Shown: positions 1 through 8,640 of the stretch, in pieces
How positions within the stretch are numbered: position 1 is the first letter of the stretch
Layout: every line of letters begins with the position of its first letter
Assembly (NCBI RefSeq): GCF_021532655.1
Contig: NZ_JAKGAS010000002.1
Coordinates: 552,366-616,365 of the forward strand
From: Paraglaciecola algarum
GTDB taxonomy: Bacteria > Pseudomonadota > Gammaproteobacteria > Enterobacterales > Alteromonadaceae
Length of the DNA: 64,000 bases
Direction: 5' to 3'
Notes under the pieces: generated by a model
What the model was told of the DNA's origin: nothing
The model's database searches: none
Seen by the model: the letters and a program-made list of their open reading frames with translations, nothing else
Made by a program: the position numbers and the translations under genes

Positions 1-464
1 TTATTTTCCCCCTTAGTAATCCATCACGCCAAGTTGAAGCAAGACCAGAACAAGTGATTGAATGGTGTGACGGAGAAGTAATAATCGCTACAGGTAGCCC
101 TTTTAAACCTGTGGAATACAAAGGTAAAACCTTTCCAATCGCGCAGTGTAATAATAGTTATATTTTCCCTGGTATTGGTTTAGGTGTGTTGGCTGCTAAA
201 GCTAAGTTAATCAGTGATGAAATGTTAATGGCCACCAGTGCCGCCTTAGCTGAAGTATCACCTTTGGCAAATAATGGCGAAGGTGCTTTATTACCTTCAC
301 TGGGTGAAATTGCTAATTTGAGCAAAAAAATAGCCTTTGATGTTGGAAAAGTAGCTATGCAACAAGGTTTAGCACTGGAAGTTTCAGACGAAGTATTACA
401 ACAACGAATAGAGCAAAATTTTTGGACTGCCGAATATCGCCCCTATAAAAGAGTCAGTATTTAG
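1..464 (+). CDS. maeA: NAD-type malic enzyme, C-terminal part (5' end outside window)
   Basis: This is the last ~153 codons of an oxidative-decarboxylating malate dehydrogenase (malate to pyruvate plus CO2 with NAD(P)+), a soluble central-metabolism enzyme. The reading frame is open from base 3 and begins in the conserved malic-enzyme segment [17 protein letters not shown], continues through [14 protein letters not shown] and the [17 protein letters not shown] motif of the NAD-binding domain, and ends with the typical FWTAEYRPY tail. An in-frame GTG at 54 is internal and not a start. The long form of the C-terminus fits the SfcA/MaeA class rather than the MaeB fusion, which would carry a phosphotransacetylase domain. 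The family is secure; cofactor preference cannot be decided from this part. Confidence 0.93.
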   Translation, partial: IFPLSNPSRQVEARPEQVIEWCDGEVIIATGSPFKPVEYKGKTFPIAQCNNSYIFPGIGLGVLAAKAKLISDEMLMATSAALAEVSPLANNGEGALLPSLGEIANLSKKIAFDVGKVAMQQGLALEVSDEVLQQRIEQNFWTAEYRPYKRVSI

Positions 465-508
465 TTTTTATGCCAAACTGAGGTAGTTGTAGTTTTGGAG
501 GTGGATTA

Positions 509-1312
509 ATGATTCTTAGAGTCGTTTGGGAGCGAAATAAATATTTACTCTTTTTGGGCAGCTTGTTATCGAGTTGCTTTTTTGGTGTTTTGCATGCAAA
601 GCAAGATATTTCCCTAACTGATTTTAGTTATTACACTGAACATTACCCTCCCTCAAACTATATAGAAAATAATGAGCTAACGGGTATGTCTGTGGAACTC
701 ATTAAATTAATTTGGCAAGAGCTAGATATTCCTGAACAAACAATTCAGCTGGTACCTTGGGCTAGAGGATACCGAATTACTCAAAGTCAAAAACATAGTG
801 TTCTATTTACTATGGCCAGAGCAAAAGAACGGGAACATCTATTCAAATGGGTGGGGCCAATCTATACGGCTAGACATATCCTATTAGCTAGGGCAGATTT
901 TAAACACCCAATTCGCTCTATTGAAGACGCCTATGAATTTCCTATTGCAGCTATTCGAAACGACATTTCAGAAGTGGCTCTATTAGAAGTTGGTTTTCCT
1001 AAAAACAATATTGCGCCATTAACTAACTTAAAACAGTCGATATTAATGTTAGAGAATGGCCGATTAGATCTGATTATTATTTCTCAAGCCAGTATCAAAA
1101 ATTTGATAGAATCCAATAATCTCGAATTAGATGATTTTAAAATGGTATATCAGGTTAATGAAGTTAAAAATTATTATGCGTTTAGCAAAGATACGCCTGA
1201 TCCTGTCATTACCTTATTTCAACATGCATTAGATAATATTGATGCGCAACGTATTAAACTACTTAAGAAGTATTCTTTGGAACTAGATTTTCAAATTTCA
1301 AAAGATTTTTAA
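509..1312 (+). CDS. Periplasmic solute-binding protein, family 3 type
   Basis: A 267-residue protein with an N-terminal signal segment (hydrophobic residues ~12-30, cleavage probably after the LHA of GVLHA) followed by a single SBP_bac_3-like domain. YYTEHYPPSNY, the ELTGMSVELIKLIWQEL segment and the VPWARGYRI region match the polar amino-acid binding-protein fold seen in stand-alone proteins of marine gammaproteobacteria. An excellent ribosome site (GGAGGT) lies 7 bases before the ATG. No ABC permease or ATPase genes are next to it, so it may be an orphan binding protein or feed a sensor; the next protein-coding gene is a membrane histidine kinase beyond rnpB, but no link is shown. The ligand is unknown. 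Confidence 0.8.
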   Translation: MILRVVWERNKYLLFLGSLLSSCFFGVLHAKQDISLTDFSYYTEHYPPSNYIENNELTGMSVELIKLIWQELDIPEQTIQLVPWARGYRITQSQKHSVLFTMARAKEREHLFKWVGPIYTARHILLARADFKHPIRSIEDAYEFPIAAIRNDISEVALLEVGFPKNNIAPLTNLKQSILMLENGRLDLIIISQASIKNLIESNNLELDDFKMVYQVNEVKNYYAFSKDTPDPVITLFQHALDNIDAQRIKLLKKYSLELDFQISKDF

Positions 1313-1313
1313 A

Positions 1314-1342
1314 TTGTATCCCTTGCTTAAGGTGGGTAGAAT
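1314..1342 (+). promoter_or_regulatory. Probable sigma-70 promoter of rnpB
   Basis: TTGTAT at 1314-1319 and TAGAAT at 1337-1342 are separated by exactly 17 bases and end about 7 bases before the 5' strand of RNase P helix P1. The promoter begins just after the stop codon of the preceding gene. Inferred from spacing and position only. Confidence 0.5.
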
Positions 1343-1349
1343 CCGCCTC

Positions 1350-1717
1350 GGAGTTGGCCTGGTAATCGCCGTTTAGTTTTCACTTGTGAATTTCTAGAGG
1401 GAGGAAAGTCCGGGCTCCACAGGGCAGGGTGCCAGGTAACGCCTGGGCGGTGTAAACCGACGACAAGTGCAGCAGAGAGAAGACCGCCTTTTTATTACTT
1501 GTAGTAAATCGGTAAGGGTGAAAGGGTGTGGTAAGAGCGCACCGCGTTGCTGGTAACAGTATACGGCAAGGTAAACTCCACCCGGAGCAAGACCAAATAG
1601 GATCTCTTATGGCGTGGCCCACGTTGAGATCGGGTGTGTTGCTTGAGCCAGTGAGCGATTGCTGGCCTAGATGAATGATTACCCACGACAGAACCCGGCT
1701 TATGGCCAACTCCACTA
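1350..1717 (+). ncRNA. rnpB: RNase P RNA, bacterial class A
   Basis: The catalytic RNA of ribonuclease P, which matures tRNA 5' ends. Near-universal blocks are visible in order: GAGGGAGGAAAGTCCGGGCT (~1396), CAGGGTGCCAGGTAACGCCT, CAGAGAGAAGACCGCC, GGTAAGGGTGAAAGGGTG, GGTAAGAGCGCACCG, AAACTCCACCCGGAGCAAG, CCAGTGAGCGATTGCTGGCC, TAGATGAATGATTACCC and CGACAGAACCCGGCTTA. Helix P1 is a perfect 10-bp pairing of 1350-1359 with 1704-1713, which fixes both ends. The length of ~368 nt is close to that of E. coli. Protein frames antisense to it are spurious. Confidence 0.97.
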
Positions 1718-1722
1718 TTCTT

Positions 1723-1746
1723 TACCCCGTTCAGGGGTATTTCCTA
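1723..1746 (+). terminator. Short terminator hairpin after rnpB
   Basis: TACCCC and GGGGTA arms (1723-1728 and 1734-1739) around a 5-base loop are followed by a weak T run (TTTCCT). It lies directly after rnpB helix P1. Confidence 0.6.
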
Positions 1747-1843
1747 TAAAAACGCTTAAATGTGACAAAAAAGTGATCACAAGTCTTGGTTTTTGTGTTT
1801 GTATTGATATTAATCAGCATTTCAATTTTTCAACATTAAACAT

Positions 1844-4495
1844 ATGAAAGATAAACAAGCCGTAATTTGGACGCCTCTATTTAGAAAGATATTTCTGCTA
1901 GTGGTAAGTCTTTTTAGTTTGGTATTTGTATTAACTTTATTGAGTATTTATCAAGCGGCATATAATCAGGCTGAACGAGAGTTTGTGGCACGTTTGAATG
2001 TAGGTAAAAACGTGTTTATGAACGAAATAGTGATTGCTAAACAACACTTAGATTCAAGTGTAGAAACCATAGCTAAAGATTGGGCATTGCGCAGTGCCAT
2101 AGGCCAAGGCGAAGATACTCAATCGATTAAAAGTGTGCTATCCAATCATGGTAAACGGATCAATGCTGATATCGCCATAGCGCTGGACAAAAAGTTTATG
2201 TTGATTGCCCAATTTGGTGGTGAAGACATGGAGATTGTTCGTTCACTAGCAAATGTTTTAGATAATAAACAACAGGAGCGAGCTTGGATTGCTATGGTTG
2301 CTGATGAACCTTATATTGTTTCTGCAGAGCCGATTAACGCACCGGCTACAATTGGTTGGTTGTTAATGGGCAAAAAATTAAATAAGCAATTTTTCCAACG
2401 TATCAAACTACTGATTTCTCTAGATATCAATTTAATTATCACTCGCCAAAATAGTCATAACCTAGTTTTATCTACTATTAATAACCCGTCTGCGCTTGCT
2501 CAAGAAATAGAAAATCTTGCTTCTACTTATCTGAAAAATAAAGAATCAGTTGATATGTATATTACTCAAGCTAATGATTCTGTGATGATGCCTTTTGACT
2601 TGTTTACTAATAATCAACAGCAATTTGTGATCTTATTACAAGACTCTATGAGTGCTTGGTTAAAAAGTCGCAATTTATTTATGTTAGAACTCGTGCCATT
2701 TTTTATTGTTGGGATTTTATTGGCTTTGCTTGGGTCATTCTTAATCGCTCGCAGCATTAGCCGACCGGTTAGTCGCTTACTCACCGCTGCAAAATTAGTC
2801 GCCAGTGGCAGTTATACCGAACATATTAAAGTGTCTGAAAGAAGTGAACTAGGTGAATTAGCCAGTGAATTTAACAATATGCAACTTGCGGTAATGGAAC
2901 GAGAACAGAAGATTAAAGCCCAAGCAGAAGAAATTAGGCAAATCAATGCAATAAAATATCAAGTAGACATAGCGCAGAAAGAACAACAACTTGCGGCAAA
3001 TGCGACTGAAGCAAAAAGCCGTTTTTTGGCCAATGTCAGTCATGAAATTCGTACCCCGCTAAATTCAATTATTGGATATTCCGAATTATTGAGTGACGTT
3101 ACAGTTAGCAAAGATGACAAAATTAAGGCCACGGCAGCCATTCATAATGGTGGTCAATATTTATTGAACTTGGTTAACGACGTGCTGGATTTATCAAAAA
3201 TTGAAGCAGGTAAAATTCAATTAAATAAAACTGACGTAAGCATAGTTGCGTTAGTCGATGAAGTGCGCTCTCATATGGATGGTTTTGCTCTTGAAAAAAA
3301 TCTTAAATTTAATTTGCAGCTGCATTATCCTTTACCTTATGAGTTCAATACCGACGCAACGCGTTTAAAACAAATTTTGTTAAACTTGTGCAACAACGCA
3401 ATTAAATTTACTGAACAAGGACAGGTAGACTTACAAGTACATTTAGACACCTTTAGAAAGCGATTTATATTTGTAGTATCTGATACTGGGCCTGGTATGA
3501 CGGATGAACAGCAAATGCGTTTGTTCACGGCTTTTTCACAAGGTAATCAATCCAGCAGTCGCAAATACGGGGGAACAGGATTAGGTCTGTATATTAGTAA
3601 ACAACTAACAGAAATATTGGGTGGGCATATAAAGGTAACTAGCCAAAAAGGCCAGGGTAGCCAGTTTGCCGTGTATATGCCTTGGGTGCAGGCAAATAAC
3701 CAAAAAATGATGACTTCTGAGGCTGAAGCGCAAAATCTACTTAAACAAAATATACCAACTAAGGTAGAAGTTCCTGACTTAGATGCTCATATATTGTGTG
3801 TGGATGACAATGAAGATAACCGCCAGCTGGTGGCTTATCTAGTCAATAAGACTGGGGCTAAATTGAGTTTGGCCGAAAGTGGTAAACAGGCAATTGAGTT
3901 AGTACAAAATCATCAATTTGATTTGGTCTTAATGGATATGCAAATGCCTGAAATGGACGGGATACAAACGACGAAATTATTACTAGAACAAGGGCTCAGT
4001 GCACCTATCGTAATGTTGACAGCCAACGTTGATACTAAAAGTAAAAATACTATGTTAGCTGCGGGCGTCAAACAGCATTTTGCCAAGCCCATTCATACTC
4101 AAAGTTTTTATCATTTATTGGATAGTTACTTAGGCCACGCTGCTCAGCGTGAAGAAGTAGTTGATGAAGTTGAAGAAGATGTTAATGAAGCTGAATTCGA
4201 GCAAGGTGCAGTAACAAACTCTTCAGAATTCGACCAATTAATCGAAAATTACCGGAATAGTTTCGCTGATAAGTTATCCTTAATTCAACAGGCCCTTCAA
4301 CAAGAAGACTGGTCTGAAATTAGCCGAATGATGCATAATTTAAAAGGTTCAGCAGGTAGTTATGGCTTTCAGGTATTAAGTAATTTAGCTAAGCGAGTAG
4401 AAGATAGAATAGAGCAAGAAAAAATAGCTGAAGCGAAAAAGTATTTAGCGGATCTGATCTTATGTATGCAGCAATTACATCAAGTGGATGAGTAA
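1844..4495 (+). CDS. Membrane hybrid sensor histidine kinase with REC and Hpt domains
   Basis: An 883-residue tripartite sensor kinase of the BarA/ArcB general layout. It has TM1 at ~12-34, an extracytoplasmic sensor region ~35-278, TM2 ~280-302, HAMP ~300-352, a coiled linker, and a HisKA domain with the phospho-acceptor His400 in FLANVSHEIRTPLNS. The HATPase follows, with N-box NLCNNAIKFT, G1 SDTGPGM and G2 GGTGLGLYIS. A receiver carries Asp698 in LVLMDMQMPEMDG, and a C-terminal Hpt domain carries His831 in MMHNLKGSAGSYG. All catalytic residues are present, so it should run a full His-Asp-His relay. No response regulator is adjacent, so the final target is unknown. An acidic linker (~767-795) joins REC to Hpt. 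The signal sensed cannot be inferred. Confidence 0.92.
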   Translation: MKDKQAVIWTPLFRKIFLLVVSLFSLVFVLTLLSIYQAAYNQAEREFVARLNVGKNVFMNEIVIAKQHLDSSVETIAKDWALRSAIGQGEDTQSIKSVLSNHGKRINADIAIALDKKFMLIAQFGGEDMEIVRSLANVLDNKQQERAWIAMVADEPYIVSAEPINAPATIGWLLMGKKLNKQFFQRIKLLISLDINLIITRQNSHNLVLSTINNPSALAQEIENLASTYLKNKESVDMYITQANDSVMMPFDLFTNNQQQFVILLQDSMSAWLKSRNLFMLELVPFFIVGILLALLGSFLIARSISRPVSRLLTAAKLVASGSYTEHIKVSERSELGELASEFNNMQLAVMEREQKIKAQAEEIRQINAIKYQVDIAQKEQQLAANATEAKSRFLANVSHEIRTPLNSIIGYSELLSDVTVSKDDKIKATAAIHNGGQYLLNLVNDVLDLSKIEAGKIQLNKTDVSIVALVDEVRSHMDGFALEKNLKFNLQLHYPLPYEFNTDATRLKQILLNLCNNAIKFTEQGQVDLQVHLDTFRKRFIFVVSDTGPGMTDEQQMRLFTAFSQGNQSSSRKYGGTGLGLYISKQLTEILGGHIKVTSQKGQGSQFAVYMPWVQANNQKMMTSEAEAQNLLKQNIPTKVEVPDLDAHILCVDDNEDNRQLVAYLVNKTGAKLSLAESGKQAIELVQNHQFDLVLMDMQMPEMDGIQTTKLLLEQGLSAPIVMLTANVDTKSKNTMLAAGVKQHFAKPIHTQSFYHLLDSYLGHAAQREEVVDEVEEDVNEAEFEQGAVTNSSEFDQLIENYRNSFADKLSLIQQALQQEDWSEISRMMHNLKGSAGSYGFQVLSNLAKRVEDRIEQEKIAEAKKYLADLILCMQQLHQVDE

Positions 4496-4531
4496 TACCA
4501 TTAGACGTAATTACAGTTTATTTAATAGACT

Positions 4532-5059
4532 CTAGGAGTCACAGTAGCACCCTTTAGCTTCGGTTACCAAAACAGCATGTTCTACACTGTTAGTAAGGAC
4601 TTTTTCTACTACCTTATCAACCAAACTTGTGCCGGTAATACAGCCATATCCTTCAGCATATGGGCCAAGATAAATAAGTTCATTTTGACTACCAATAATG
4701 GCAATAGAAGGTGTGGACGGAATGATTGCTTTTAGCTGAGGATGTTTGTTTACATCTATGTACAGATTTTCAAATCCTTGTTCAGCAAGTTGCTTGGATA
4801 GATTTTGGATATGATTACCAGCTACAAATTGGCAAAAACAACCTTCAGAGGTAAAATGTATTGCGGACTTAGCTGACAGCGGCTGAGACTGTTTGATGAT
4901 AGTTAATAATTGCTTCTCAAAAGTGACATCGCTAATCGCACTGGATAACTTTAAGTTAGGATCATACTCCACGAGTTGTTGCATAGACATATATAGCATT
5001 ATGGCCAAACATACGCCCAGCCATATAAATAAAATTAAGTTAGTTGACCTTAAGGTCAT
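4532..5059 (-). CDS. Membrane-anchored thioredoxin-like protein, possibly DUF6436
   Basis: A 175-residue protein with one N-terminal membrane anchor (residues ~7-25) and a domain with thioredoxin-like features. The segment [15 protein letters not shown] resembles a redox-active loop, with cysteines spaced C-x-C rather than C-x-x-C. TPSIAIIG sits where the cis-Pro of thioredoxins lies, and a further cysteine pair (KGCYCDS) ends the protein. I think it belongs to a domain of unknown function found next to chemoreceptor-like genes in Alteromonadales, but this is from memory. Its ATG overlaps the stop codon of the upstream chemoreceptor gene (ATGA), so the two are translationally coupled. The role is unknown. 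Confidence 0.7.
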   Translation of the reverse strand: MTLRSTNLILFIWLGVCLAIMLYMSMQQLVEYDPNLKLSSAISDVTFEKQLLTIIKQSQPLSAKSAIHFTSEGCFCQFVAGNHIQNLSKQLAEQGFENLYIDVNKHPQLKAIIPSTPSIAIIGSQNELIYLGPYAEGYGCITGTSLVDKVVEKVLTNSVEHAVLVTEAKGCYCDS

Positions 5060-6534
5060 ACAGAAAATTGTTTCAACTGCAATTCTAACTTTTTACATAA
5101 CTCACTAAGCTCGTTTGCTTCAGAGTTAACTTTTCTTACATTGCTCAGTTCATTTTTAGAAAAACCGCTAAGTAACTTGGTTGAATCAGAAATTGATGCC
5201 ACATTGTTTGCTTGTTTTTTAGCTGAGGTAGCGACATTGGTAATATTTTCAGAAACCGCTTGAAAGTTATCTACTACACTATCCATTTTTAGTAATGCAG
5301 AATCAGAGGATATTACGGCGCTGTCGACTAGCTCAACACATTCATTCATTTGAGAGACAGAAGCATCCGCGCTGGTAATAAGTTCAGTTGTGATTAGTTC
5401 AATTTCTTCAGCGCTTTCTTTTGACTTAATAGCTAAGTTTCGCACTTCATCAGCGACTACGGCGAACCCTCGACCATGCTCTCCAGCCCTGGCAGATTCA
5501 ATTGCCGCATTCAGTGCTAATAAGTTAGTTTGTTCCGCAACTGATTTGATGGATTGCATGACTTCAGAAATATTATTACATCTGGTACTTAAGTTTTGGA
5601 TAACAACAGATGCATCACTGAGTGTTTCCCGCAATCTAGTAATGTTTTCGCTCGAACTGGTGATGGTTTTCTTTGTATCAAGAGTGCTGTTTTTAGCCGT
5701 TTCTGCGTATTTGTTAGATTCTTCTGATAATTCTGCAACATTGTGAATGTTATCACTAATTTCTGGGATTGAAGATGCAATTGAAGTCACTTGCTCGGAG
5801 CTTGAGCTTACTGATTGTTCCAATATTTCTGATGATTGGCTGACCGTTTCTGCTGCGCTTGAAACTCGCTTACTTAGACTGTTGGCTTCAATAATCAAGG
5901 CTTTAAAAGCGCTAATTAGAGATTTAAATTCTTCTGTGCCTACACTGTCTGGTAACTCAATTTTTAAATCTAAACTGCCTTTGGTGCGCATTATCTCAGA
6001 TACTGCGTTACTTAATATTAAAGCCGAATTAGCTTGTACAAAGCTATGTTTAGCCATAAAACCTAACAAAATACCTTCTCCGAGGGCAAATAGGGCATGT
6101 ATGACTAGAATATAAAAGCTAACTCTACCTTCTTCAAAAATAAATATTGCACCACCATTAAACTGAATTATGTAGAATAGAATATGGTGTAAAGCGACAG
6201 TAGTCGTACTGATTGCGATGACTTTCCAATCTCTAAAGTAAGATAAGAAAGCTAGCATTACAAAGATTTCAAAGTGTAACTCAGTCATCCCATATGCTTG
6301 CTGTATATGTAATGCCGCAAATAATTGCACTGCGATGGCATAGGCATATCGAGAGATTGGCTGGCTACTATGGGTAAAGCTGAGGATGATTGGCAGAGCG
6401 AGTATTGGTATTCCGATTAAAAATGGCTCTAACCAACTTGAGGTTATAAAAGCAATCAGAAGCGAGATAAGCCATTGAACGATGATTACAATTCGGAATA
6501 TTTTATTTGCGCTATCTAACCAGGGGTATTTCAT
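5056..6534 (-). CDS. Methyl-accepting chemotaxis protein with multi-pass membrane sensor
   Basis: A 492-residue chemoreceptor. The N-terminal ~190 residues contain about six hydrophobic segments with little periplasmic sequence, so the sensor is embedded in the membrane rather than a periplasmic ligand domain. It is followed by a long coiled-coil signalling domain whose hairpin tip [20 protein letters not shown] and [15 protein letters not shown] (around residues 330-372) is canonical. No HAMP domain is evident and no CheR-tethering pentapeptide is present at the C-terminus (it ends KQFSV). It overlaps the downstream thioredoxin-like gene by 4 bases. No che genes are nearby. The stimulus is unknown; a membrane-state or redox signal is only suggested by the partner. 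Confidence 0.9.
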   Translation of the reverse strand: MKYPWLDSANKIFRIVIIVQWLISLLIAFITSSWLEPFLIGIPILALPIILSFTHSSQPISRYAYAIAVQLFAALHIQQAYGMTELHFEIFVMLAFLSYFRDWKVIAISTTTVALHHILFYIIQFNGGAIFIFEEGRVSFYILVIHALFALGEGILLGFMAKHSFVQANSALILSNAVSEIMRTKGSLDLKIELPDSVGTEEFKSLISAFKALIIEANSLSKRVSSAAETVSQSSEILEQSVSSSSEQVTSIASSIPEISDNIHNVAELSEESNKYAETAKNSTLDTKKTITSSSENITRLRETLSDASVVIQNLSTRCNNISEVMQSIKSVAEQTNLLALNAAIESARAGEHGRGFAVVADEVRNLAIKSKESAEEIELITTELITSADASVSQMNECVELVDSAVISSDSALLKMDSVVDNFQAVSENITNVATSAKKQANNVASISDSTKLLSGFSKNELSNVRKVNSEANELSELCKKLELQLKQFSV

Positions 6535-6831
6535 TACACTGCCCTTTTTCTAAGTTAATACAATGATTATTATAGGTATTCCCATATAATCAAATTTAAT
6601 AAACTGAATGTTTTTTACTCAAGTCAAGTTTTTCAAAATTCCGAGAATATAATTGCGGACATTTTAAATTAAGGATATTGGTAATAGTGCGTTAATTGCT
6701 GAATAGATCAAAAATTATGCGTGAAAGTAAATTATGCAGCAATTAACCTTTAGTATGATAATGGCCCATTGGTTTACTCTGATTCGAAAATTCTCAGATA
6801 TATGAACTAAATTTTAAAAAGGAATTAAATT

Positions 6832-7326
6832 ATGTACAGAATCTTGTGTTGCTTTTTTGTAATATTTTCTGCTGGATGCACCTCGACTGAAGAAAATAAA
6901 ATTGAACCAGCGGTTGGGCAAATATCCATACAAGAATTATTTATTGATTACCCAGTATTTAAACAAAGTTATCAATCATACCAGCCTAGTCAAAGAGAAT
7001 TGTCATTGGCTAAACACCTTACTGGTAAGTCTTTAGTTGTGTTGTTTGGCACTTGGTGTCACGACAGTGAGCGGGAAATCCCAAGGTTGTTAAAACTATT
7101 AGATGAGGCTGAAATAGAGCTAAGTTCTTTAACCTTAAGAGCTCTAAATTATAGTAAACAAGACCCAGCAGGCATGCATCATAAGTATAACTTGGAGTTT
7201 ACCCCAACCATTATTTTGTTAGATGGGGAAAAAGAACTGGGTCGAATTGTCGAAGTTCCTAGACTTAGTTTGGGAGAAGATCTTGCTGCTTTTGTTAGAA
7301 CTACTAAAAATGAACCTTCTAAGTGA
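6832..7326 (+). CDS. Thioredoxin-fold lipoprotein with CxxS active site
   Basis: A 164-residue lipoprotein: signal MYRILCCFFVIFSAG with lipobox FSAGC (Cys16), then a thioredoxin-like domain. The active-site loop reads GTWCHDSEREIPRL, so the second catalytic cysteine of the usual C-x-x-C is replaced by serine, and a TPTIILL segment supplies the cis-Pro region. CxxS proteins can form mixed disulfides but cannot perform a normal dithiol cycle, so a binding or isomerase-like role is more likely than a reductase. A ribosome site (AAGGAA) lies 8 bases before the ATG. It is convergent with nspC and nearly touches it. The function is otherwise unknown. Confidence 0.78.
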   Translation: MYRILCCFFVIFSAGCTSTEENKIEPAVGQISIQELFIDYPVFKQSYQSYQPSQRELSLAKHLTGKSLVVLFGTWCHDSEREIPRLLKLLDEAEIELSSLTLRALNYSKQDPAGMHHKYNLEFTPTIILLDGEKELGRIVEVPRLSLGEDLAAFVRTTKNEPSK

Positions 7327-8466
7327 TTAAGATAACTTATTTTTAAAATCTTCGTAGTTAAATTTACGCACTAATTCAAAGCTACCGTCTTTACGTAAAA
7401 TTCCAATAGAAGGGTGTTCTACGCCATTAAAAAAGGTAGTTTTGACCATAGTGTAATGGATCATATCTTCAAAAATAATACGTTCGCCGATTTGTAATTC
7501 GTGATCAAAACTATACAGATCTATTGCATCACCGGTTAAGCATGAATTTCCGCCAAATCGGTAGGTAAAAGCTTTTTCGCCTGGTTTACCTGCACCTCGC
7601 ACATCTGGACGATAAGGCATTTCTAATACATCTGGCATATGCGCGGTTGCAGACATATCAACTATGGCAATTTTGTCTCGGTTTTCAACAATGTCAATCA
7701 CTTCACAAATTAATGGACCAGTTTGCCAAGCGACAGCTGAGCCCGGCTCCAAAATAACGTTTAGGTGTGGGTAACGAGTTTTGAAGTCTTTTAACGTGCG
7801 GATCAGATGCTCTACATCGTAACCCTGTTTAGTCATTAAATGGCCACCACCAAAGTTGATCCATTTTAATTGACCAAAATACTGACTGAATTTCTGTTCT
7901 GCGGCGAGTATGGTGCGCTCTGTGGCATAGGAGTCACATTCACAAAGGTTGTGAATATGAAAACCTTCAATACCCGTTAAATCGGCATTGACTAAGTCTT
8001 TGGCTAAAATACCAAACCGCGAACCCGGTGCGCTTGGGTCGTATAATTCTGTTTCAGCTTCTCTGTGTTCCACATTTAGGCGAATACCCGGTGATACCTT
8101 TGAGTTTAAAATTTGCTCTTTGTAACGCTGCCACTGGCCTAAACTATTAAAGGATATATGGTCAACTAAATCTACCAGTTGGTCTATGTCATTGGGTTTG
8201 TAGGCTGGTGAAAAAGCATGCACCTGTTTGCCAATGGTTTCTTTTCCTAAACGAGCTTCCCATACGGCACTGGCAGTGGAACCTTGTAAGTACTTGCTCA
8301 CTAAGTCAAAGGTTGACCACATAGAAAAGCCTTTTAAGGCCAAAATGATCTCCACTCCGCTTTCATCCTGCACTCGTTTCATAAGCTGCAGATTGGCTTC
8401 AAGTTTAGCCTCTTCACATACATAACAAGGTGAAGGGATCTCAGGATTTAGCATAGGGTTTGTCAT
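7327..8466 (-). CDS. nspC: Carboxynorspermidine/carboxyspermidine decarboxylase
   Basis: A 379-residue PLP enzyme of the alanine-racemase-fold decarboxylase group, converting carboxynorspermidine or carboxyspermidine to norspermidine or spermidine in the cytoplasm. The start MLNPEIPSPCYVCEEAKL is typical of NspC, the PLP lysine is Lys45 in ILALKGFSMW, GGGHLMTKQGYD forms the phosphate-binding region, and EPGSAVAW and CLTGDAIDLY near the C-terminus carry the conserved substrate residues. The length matches the family. The dehydrogenase that makes its substrate is encoded just upstream on the same strand, with a palindromic repeat between the two. Identification is strong; which polyamine is made depends on the diamine available. 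Confidence 0.95.
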   Translation of the reverse strand: MTNPMLNPEIPSPCYVCEEAKLEANLQLMKRVQDESGVEIILALKGFSMWSTFDLVSKYLQGSTASAVWEARLGKETIGKQVHAFSPAYKPNDIDQLVDLVDHISFNSLGQWQRYKEQILNSKVSPGIRLNVEHREAETELYDPSAPGSRFGILAKDLVNADLTGIEGFHIHNLCECDSYATERTILAAEQKFSQYFGQLKWINFGGGHLMTKQGYDVEHLIRTLKDFKTRYPHLNVILEPGSAVAWQTGPLICEVIDIVENRDKIAIVDMSATAHMPDVLEMPYRPDVRGAGKPGEKAFTYRFGGNSCLTGDAIDLYSFDHELQIGERIIFEDMIHYTMVKTTFFNGVEHPSIGILRKDGSFELVRKFNYEDFKNKLS

Positions 8467-8515
8467 AGTTGATCTAATCTAATTAAGGTAGATGAATAAA
8501 AGCTAAAAGCAGATT

Positions 8516-8610
8516 AACCACAGAGGACACAGAGCGCTGCACTACACAGAGGAGCAGATGGTTAAAATCAAAATTTTTATTGCTCTGTGCTCTTTGTGTC
8601 CTCTGTGGTT
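8516..8610. repeat. Palindromic repeat element between the polyamine genes
   Basis: A 20-base arm at 8516-8535 (AACCACAGAGGACACAGAGC) is the reverse complement, apart from a two-base insertion, of 8589-8610. The inner sequence contains further partly self-complementary stretches, so the ~95 bases can fold as one long imperfect hairpin. It lies in the 174-base gap between the dehydrogenase stop and the nspC start. It resembles a dispersed REP/MITE-like palindrome; no protein frame here is convincing. Confidence 0.7.
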
Positions 8611-8640
8611 CAATTTCTTTGCTTCTAACTTGGCTTGTGG

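Noticed and set aside
1380..1715. Open frames antisense to RNase P RNA
   Set aside because: They coincide exactly with the structured rnpB gene and have no ribosome site; such frames are usual by-products of GC-richer RNA genes.
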